From assembly GCA_019916065.1 (NCBI GenBank), contig CM034236.1:25926358-25990357 (forward strand): DNA of 64,000 nucleotides, written 5' to 3'. How positions within the stretch are numbered: the first letter of the stretch is position 1; each line of letters begins with the position of its first letter. The translations under genes and the position numbers were made by a program. Below the pieces are notes generated by a model. That model was not told the origin of the DNA, searched no databases, and saw only the letters and a list, made by a program, of their open reading frames with translations. Of the stretch, positions 57,801 to 64,000 are shown in pieces. The DNA is from Vitellaria paradoxa (lineage: Eukaryota > Streptophyta > Magnoliopsida > Ericales > Sapotaceae).

Positions 57801-59306
57801 TGACTGACCCTACAAAGTGTTTCGAGTTCTACCTCTCAAGTGCAAGAGGGCAGTCGTAGTTTTAAAACTCGGTGAGTCCGAGGTCGAATCCATAGGGAGG
57901 GCTTTGTTAAAAGCTTTAGACTTGTTCTCTTAATTAGTAGGTGAACCTAAATTAATTTAAACTAATTTTTTAGCAACTCAAACTTTTGTTTTAGATTCTA
58001 AATGAAAGAAATTCAATTTAATTTAAAAATGCAAACAAAGCATCTACTCTAAATTCTAAAGCGAATAAATCATCTCATAAATTAAATTAAATAACAAGCA
58101 TAATACTAAAAAGGTTCTTGATCCAACTTTCAAGTCCGGGTAGTTCACTAGTTTACCTTGGGATGTTTTTATTCAAAACTAGATTAGGGTTTAATTCGAA
58201 AAGTGTTAAGAATATTTTAATCAAAGGTCAGTACCAGTGATCTCAAGCGGATATGGTTAAAGACCTTTGTTTCCGAAAGTTTTTCAAACAAAAGAAACTA
58301 GAAATGAATTCGAAACCTATTTTTAACCTTATTCGAATGTATGTAAACGGTTATATTCGAAAACCCATACCAGTGACTTCAAACGAGTGTGGTTAAAGAT
58401 TTTCGATTTCGAATGTTTTCGAAACAAGTTGAAAATAGATTTTAACACGGTAGATCCTTACGCATGAGCTCTCACAACCCATGCGAAGGGTCTACTAACA
58501 CCCCAAGGTTTTCGTGAACTACCCATTCTTGATTTGTTGAATCAAGAACTAGGGTTTTACGCTAAAACTACTTTAAGCATCTTAAAAACAATAAAATAGC
58601 ATTCAATCATACGAAAAGAGAATTGAAACAAGCAAAACATGATATTACGAAACAAATCGAAATAAAACGAAATAGATTAAAGTGCAACTTACAACGTAAA
58701 GCGAATATAAAAGACGAGGTGAAGAATCACTACAAAGACAACGATGAAAGCTCCAACGAAAACCATGAATCCATGCATCCAAGTTTAAAAACTAATCTAA
58801 AAACTCTCAAAATTCTATTCTAACTCATAATTGAAGGTGCAAAATCAAAAGGGGCTTCCCCCTTCATGGTCGTGCAATGGGTCCTTATAAAGATGCAAGG
58901 AAACCCTAGAAGAGGAGCTTTCACGCAGCTATTATAAATCACGGGTGGTCCCGACCGTCTGGAGAGGGGGTCGGGACCGTCTGAAGTTTTGTACTTTCTG
59001 TGGTCCCGACCATCTGGGTGACGGTGGGGACCGTCTAGTTTTTCCTTCTTTGCTTTCTTTCCTTCTCTTGGTTGGGTCTTTGGGCTAGTCTTTTCCATCG
59101 AAGATGAGGTTCGAACCATGACTTTTTCTTTGTCTTCTTGGCCCTCTCCATAGCTATAAACTTCGACATCCTTGCCCTTTTTCCTACAAATAAAATAATA
59201 AAAGTATAAGTAACACCATAACACTAAAACTTCAACTTTACTTATTTTAATGTATGAATAAGTGTTGAGTTAGGGAGTTTGTAATTACACTTTTCAAGTG
59301 TAATCA
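57801..59306 (-). repeat. Solo LTR of the A/C type inside element F RT
   Basis: 1506 bp, TGATTA...AGGGTCAGTCA on the minus strand, flanked by a perfect duplication ACAGG (57796-57800 and 59307-59311). It has twin palindromes (about 58944-58980 and 59003-59037), TATA at 58885-58891 and the hairpin at 58528-58546 (one mismatch). No internal sequence remains, so it arose by recombination between the LTRs of a complete insertion. It is closest to the LTRs of C. Confidence 0.93.
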
Positions 59307-60072
59307 ACAGGGGATTGTCTTGGGGCATATAGTGTCACATCGTGGGATTGAGGTAGACAAAGTAAAAGTGGATATCATTCAAAACTTACCTACCCCTTGA
59401 TGTGTAAAGGATGTGAGATCATTCCTTGGGCATGTTGGGTTCTACTGGTGATTCATTCAGTCCTTTAGTTCTATTGCTCGACCCCTATGCTCATTATTGT
59501 CCAATGATGTTCCATTTGAATGGACAACGTCATGCCAAAAGGCATTCTACTGACTTAAACAATTGCTCACCACTGCTCCTATTATCCAAAGCCTGGATTG
59601 GTCCCTACCATTCGAGCTTATGTGTGACGTAAGTGATTTTGCGATGGGTGTAGTCTTAGGGCAAAGGAAAGAGATGAGACCCTATGTTATTTACTACGCT
59701 AGCAAGACTCTAAATGAAGCTCAAATCAATTATACCACCACTGAAAAATAGCTTCTAGTGGTAGTTTTTGCCCTAGACAAGTTTAGGTCATATTTGGTAG
59801 GATCCTATGTCACGGTGTTTATGAACCATACGGCCTTGAAATATCTTCTTTCCAAGCAAGAGGCCAAGCCCCATCTAATTAGATGGATGCTACTCTTTCA
59901 GGAGTTTAATTTAGAAATCAAGGATAAGAAAGGAGTACAGAATGTGGTAGCTGACCATTTGTCCAGACTACCTCAGTATGTGTCTAACTCTGATGACCTG
60001 CCAATTAATGAGCACTTCCCTGATGAGCACCTCATGCATGTTAGCACCAATCCCCCAGTCCAGTCCCCATAG
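59307..60072 (+). pseudogene. Element F RT end and RNase H
   Basis: It resumes with GIVLGHIVSHRGIEVDKVKV, then VRSFLGHVGFYW, RNase H motifs ([27 protein letters not shown]) and [10 protein letters not shown]. The stop at 59398 replaces Arg of A; others lie near 59449 and 59749; the stop at 60070 replaces a Trp that A keeps (PPWYA). The usual TDHAALKYL motif reads MNHTALKYL, so a catalytic Asp has changed to Asn. Confidence 0.86.
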
Positions 60073-61361
60073 TATGCAGACATTACAAATTTCTTAGTGA
60101 CTAGCCGAGTCCCTTCCCACTGGACAAAGGTTGATAGAGATAAGTTCCTACGCAATGTGTGTAATTTCTTCTGGGATGAGCCTTGTCTCTACAAGTATTG
60201 TCCAGACCAAATGGTGAGGCGATGCATTCCCAACCATGAGATTCATAGTATTATAGAGGTTTGTCACACTTTAGCTTGTGGAGGCCACTTCTCTTCAAAG
60301 AAAACCACCGCGAAGATCCTTCAAAGTGGATTTTATTGGCCTTCCATGTTTAAAGTTGTGCATGACTACTGCTTAAGATGTGACCGTTGCCAGCGCTTAG
60401 GAGCCCTATCAAAGCGTAATGAGATGCCCCAAAATCCTATCATCATTTTGGACATTTTTAATTGTTGGGGGATTGATTTCATGGGCCCATTCCCTAAGTC
60501 GTTTGGTTTTGAGTATATCCTGGTGGCCATAGACTATGTGTCCAAATGGGTAGAGGCCATTGCCACTCGCACCAATGACTACTGAGTGGTGGTCAAATTC
60601 TTGAAAGAACATATTTTCTCTCATTTTGGGATGCCACGGGCAATCATTAGTGATGAGGGGAAACATTTTTGCAATCGGCCTGTTGGTACCCTAATGCGTA
60701 AGTATGGTGTGACACATAAAGTGGGAACTGCTTATCACCCCCAAAATAGTGGCCAAGTTGAGTTGGCAAATAGGGAGATAAAAGGTATTCTTGAGAAGAT
60801 CGTCAATCCCACACGTAAGGGTTGGTCTTTGAGACTAGTCGATGCATTGTGGGCGTACCAGATGGCTTATAAAACCATCTTGGGTATGACCCCTATCGCC
60901 TTATCTTTGGCAAGGCTTGCCACCTACCCGTTGAATTGGAACATAGAGCCTATTGGGCAATTCGGCAATTTAATGAGAGTATAAATGATGCCAGTGTTCT
61001 TAGAAAGCTTCAATTGAATGAACTTGAAGAATTAAGGAATGATGCTTTCGAGAATGCGAAGATTGCCAAGGAAAAGATGAAGGATTTGCATGATAAGCAC
61101 ATTCTTAGAAAATCCTTCTAGGTTGGCCAGAAAGTCCTTTTGAATAACTCGAGGTTGCATTTCTTTCTTGGGAAGCTTAGGTCTAGGTGGTCGGGACCTT
61201 TTGTTATCACCGGAGTTTTAGAACATGGTGTGCGTGAAGTGTACAATCCTCGCAATGAATCCACCTTCAAGGTGAATGGACATCGTCTCAAGCTATATTT
61301 AGAGAATTTTGTGGCTGAGATAGAGACTTGGGAGCTTACCAACCCACCCCTTTTGGAGTAA
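60073..61361 (+). pseudogene. Element F integrase
   Basis: The zinc-binding region ([14 protein letters not shown] ... [11 protein letters not shown]) and catalytic Asp-Asp-Glu ([26 protein letters not shown]) are all intact. A TGA at 60583 and a one-base loss near 60893 break the frame; a TAG at 61119 follows ILRKSF. The C-terminus ends at 61361 ([12 protein letters not shown]). Confidence 0.9.
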
Positions 61362-62225
61362 TATTTAGGAGCCAATGTTTGTAAATAGTTGTTTGTTTTC
61401 TTTGTTTTGTTTTGTTTTGTTTTGGATTAGAGTATTGTAGAGAAGTCCTGAGTTTTGAAAAAAAAATGTTTTGCTGAGTGGGGAACCCCACATTCATCCA
61501 TGGGCACCCATGGATACATGTGCCACTTAAAGTGGGTCACGTGACCTGTTATAACCTAATGGGTCTTTACATAAACTGTGGGTGAAGGAGAGTGCTCTCA
61601 TTTTCTTACAACCGAGCCCTTCCTCTATGGCTGTCCAACACTTCCACCTTTATGCTTACTTGCCCACCATGTTTTCATGTCGAATTGATGAAGTCCTTTG
61701 CAGCATGTAAGATATCCTTGAAGCTTTTTCTTCAGCCTAGGTCTGGTAGGCACTTGGGGATGAACACAAAGTTCTCAAAAGTGAAGGTATGTTGAATGTC
61801 TTTTATTGAGTTGCGAGTATTCCTTCTTTTCTGTGGTGGTTCACTTCCTTGGGTAGTTTATTTGTTGATTTGGTGGGTTGGGTAGCTTGGGACATCTATG
61901 GTTAGTGTTGAGAGAAAGTTTTGTTAATCTACCCACCAAGTGTTTGATAAAATGCTTGAATCACTTTATGGATGCCAATTGGAGGTTTGTTGATTGCTAC
62001 ATGATCTTTGATTGAAAGAGGTTGTTTTTGAGGGTGATGAATTGCATTTATGATATGTGAGTGTGGTGAATGAAATTGTGCATGCCAATTGTTTGATCAA
62101 TTGTCACAATCAGTGTTGGTAGGCACTTTGTGGGCATAATTGGTACATGCATTCCTTGTTTGTTAGTGGGTTGATTTGTTGATCCTTGAGTGCTATTGCT
62201 AAGAGTGTGGTGTGACTTTGAACTA
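61362..62225 (+). other. Element F ORF3 leader with predicted intron
   Basis: There is no gene in this 864-bp spacer. A palindromic CCATGGGCACCCATGG lies at about 61498-61513, GTGGGTCACGTGACC at about 61530, then a C/T-rich leader, a donor GTGAAG|GTATGTTG (intron start 61787), a T-rich stretch, and a candidate acceptor GCTAAG (62203) 22 bp before the ORF3 ATG. The order resembles that in A and D. Confidence 0.5.
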
Positions 62226-63536
62226 ATGCCAAGAATAAGGAAACAAGCTCAATGTGGGGAGCCTAGTAGGCCTTCCCAAGCTGTTCGTCGAAAGAGGCGG
62301 CATGATCCTACGCCACCTTTATCTTCTTCGTCTGAGGAGAACGAGGTTTAGCTTTGTGCTGAGGATGGTGCTTCATCTGAAAATGACTCCTCCATTTCTC
62401 TCGAGAATTCTAGTTCTGAGGATCCCATGGAAGGGGGAGGTGATGAATTGCCTTTTGATCATTTTTTATTTTAGAATAAAAAACGGCAAGTAGATTATGA
62501 GACTTATTGGAGTCATAAGCCAGTGCTTTGTGAGAGGGGGATTCATTTGACTGATTTCCCTGCCCTTCAAGAGATCATCACAAATCGGGGATGGACTAGT
62601 GCAATGAACTTTCGTGCCTCTGCCGACCCTATGCTAGTGAGGGAATTTTTTGCAAATCTTAAGGTCTTTGTCCCAGATGAGGGTGAACGGCAGATTCTTG
62701 TCCGGGTACGAGGGAGACGTCTCTGCTTCAAGGCGTCCATGATTGCCTCATTTCTTGACCTTGCTTGTGTAGATAACCCTGGGTATTTGTTCCTTGAGGC
62801 TTCTCGTCCTTCATGTGACACCTTAGCTGCAACTTTGTCTAATCATTCTCAGATGACTTGGAGTTTTGTGCCACAATTTCCTAAGAAGAAGTTGAGCTCC
62901 TTTTATCGTGTTCTGCATGAGCTTTCTTGCAGTCAGATTTTTCCACTGGTGCATGATGACTTGGTTAGTTCGGAACGAGCCTTGCTACTTTATGCTATTG
63001 CCATTGGCGTTCCTATTGATTTGGCTTCAGTCATCTTTGACACAATCATTCAACGAGCAGGCACTACTACATCACGAGCAGTGTTGCCTTTTGGTGGTCT
63101 TATTATTGGGATACTTGAAAATTTTGGTGTTGTAGTTGAGGATACTGCGCGGATTACTCTTCCATCTGTTAGGATTTCTGAGTCCATCGGTGCCTGATGT
63201 TCGGCTCAATTACAATTACGGGATCCTCCTCTATCTACTTCGAGCCCCTCCACTTCCACCACACCGCTTGTTGTGACCCCTCCTCCACAGCCACCTTCGA
63301 CTGTTCTTCAGCGTGATATCATTTGGGGTATTGATGCTCATTTACAGTGTGTAGAGATGGGGATTCTGGCCATACATGGTTCTTTATTTGGGATTGAGTC
63401 TGAACAAGCAGCTCAATGTTGACTGATGAAATCCCAAAGTGGCACCTTGGATTCGATTCTTATGGCTCTTCGTGCGTTGGCTCCTACTCCTCTACCTCTT
63501 GCTGACCCATCTTTGGACCGTCCTCCGAGCCTATAA
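62226..63536 (+). pseudogene. Element F ORF3 ('putative plant transposon protein' domain)
   Basis: From MPRIRKQAQCGEPSRPSQ at 62226 to the TAA at 63534 in one frame, with four internal stops (near 62347, 62473, 63195 and 63418). A basic N-terminus (VRRKRRHD, possibly a nuclear signal) and a Ser/Glu-rich stretch lead into the conserved domain (residues about 95-300: VLCERGIHLTDF, REFFANLKVFVPDEGE, HELSCSQIFPLVHDD, IGVPIDLASVIFDTI). A Pro/Ser/Thr-rich linker and a C-terminal helical part (DIIWGIDAHLQCVEMGILA) follow. It aligns with D ORF3. No membrane segment is apparent, so I see no support for an envelope protein. Confidence 0.8.
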
Positions 63537-64000
63537 TTTGTTAGGCCCGTTTTGATGTTGTTGACCTTATGTTAATAGTTTAGGGCTCTATTTTGTTGTC
63601 CATTAGATCTCGACCTAAAACTGTCCTTTTGTAGTGTAGACTCGAGTTGTTTTGTCAAGCTTCTCTTTTGTACCTCTGTCTACATTTTCTTTAATGCAAG
63701 TTAACAATCTCTTTTCTTGAGCTTACTACTAACTTGTTTCTTTGTCTTATTTTCCTTTTATTTTATTTATTTATTTCTTATTGTTCCAGTTTATTCGTGC
63801 TTTTTCATGTGACAATCTCCAGGTGATGTCTTCTATTTTATAACTTGTTGTGTCCTTCTTTCGCATGCTCATCATATCATGCTCACTTTACACATTATAG
63901 AGCCACTTATCTCTCATGGTTCTCACATTGAGGACAATGTTTAGTTTAGGTTGGGGGGTAGAGTTCGCATGATGACCTTTTGTGAAAAAAAAAATAAAAA
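63537..64000 (+). other. Element F 3' noncoding region (start)
   Basis: T-rich DNA without a gene; a donor-like CTCCAG|GTGATGTC lies at about 63815-63830, in the position where B, C and D have AG|GTAATA. The region continues beyond the window. Confidence 0.75.
63925..63960 (+). promoter_or_regulatory. Conserved hairpin plus G-tract cassette of element F
   Basis: A perfect stem ACATTG AGGA CAATGT (63925-63940) is followed by TTTAGGTTGGGGGGTAG. It is the fifth copy in the window. Confidence 0.65.

Larger units (their letters stand above)
43291..64000 (+). mobile_element. Element F: plus-strand Athila-type retrotransposon (3' end outside window)
   Basis: F has a 5' LTR (43291-53979, split by G), PBS 53986-54003, gag, protease, RT (split by a solo LTR), RNase H, integrase, ORF3 leader, ORF3 and the start of the 3' noncoding region. 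It begins in the middle of D's gag, directly beside its zinc knuckle codons, so it was inserted into D; the expected duplication is CTTGC (43286-43290). Its LTR differs from those of A, B and C but keeps the terminal TGATT...GGTCA. Coding damage is limited to about two frameshifts and a handful of stops. Confidence 0.88.

Noticed and set aside
58623..58823. Lys/Asn-rich frame inside the solo LTR
   Set aside because: It lies in AT-rich LTR sequence and is not open in the LTRs of A or C.
62226..63536. ORF3 as an envelope gene
   Set aside because: No signal peptide, membrane span or glycosylation pattern is visible; it matches the plant transposon-protein family instead.
1..64000. Host genes, CRISPR arrays, operons, rRNA genes
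   Set aside because: No such feature is supported anywhere; all recognisable coding sequence belongs to transposable elements.

Overview
This window looks like a piece of plant (angiosperm) nuclear heterochromatin. Essentially every base can be assigned to transposable elements, and I see no host gene. The plant call rests on Athila-type Ty3/Gypsy elements with their extra ORF after integrase, a Tekay/Del-type chromovirus, an L1-type LINE with a zf-RVT tail, a hAT transposon and a tRNA-derived SINE family. All coding regions are broken by stops or frameshifts. I cannot name the species.

Layout. The outermost layer is a minus-strand Athila-type element, called D here. It occupies everything not taken by younger insertions from 1001 to 43290, and both of its LTRs lie outside the window. 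Inserted into D, left to right, are: (1) a hAT element whose right end is at 1000; (2) two SINE copies in opposite orientation (1304-1512, 1776-1980); (3) a minus-strand Athila-type element A (4572-26820, TSD ACAAC), which carries inside it a plus-strand, pol-less relative B (8296-17175); (4) a 5'-truncated LINE (27763-31240, 14-bp TSD); (5) a second pol-less relative C (33236-40548, TSD GATCT); (6) a plus-strand autonomous Athila-type element F, from 43291 to beyond the right edge. F's 5' LTR is split by a Tekay-type element G (43745-52791, TSD ATGGG), and its reverse transcriptase is split by a solo LTR (57801-59306, TSD ACAGG).

How the parts relate. A, D and F carry gag, protease, RT, RNase H, integrase and a downstream ORF3 (the 'putative plant transposon protein' domain), although all are now broken. 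B encodes only gag, protease and a novel C-terminal module; C encodes only a gag-like domain and a version of the same module. B and C keep the LTR ends, the PBS and about 2 kb of 3' noncoding sequence seen in the full elements, so they look like parasites mobilised by A/D/F-type partners. A and C have clearly related LTRs.

The most interesting signals are: the shared IDFLG...ENILF...GVG module of the two pol-less elements; palindromes present both upstream of the LTR TATA box and upstream of ORF3, followed by a predicted leader intron in three elements; a hairpin plus G-tract cassette found in the 3' noncoding region of all five elements; and a pre-gag ORF in G with two tandem SUMO-interaction-like motifs.
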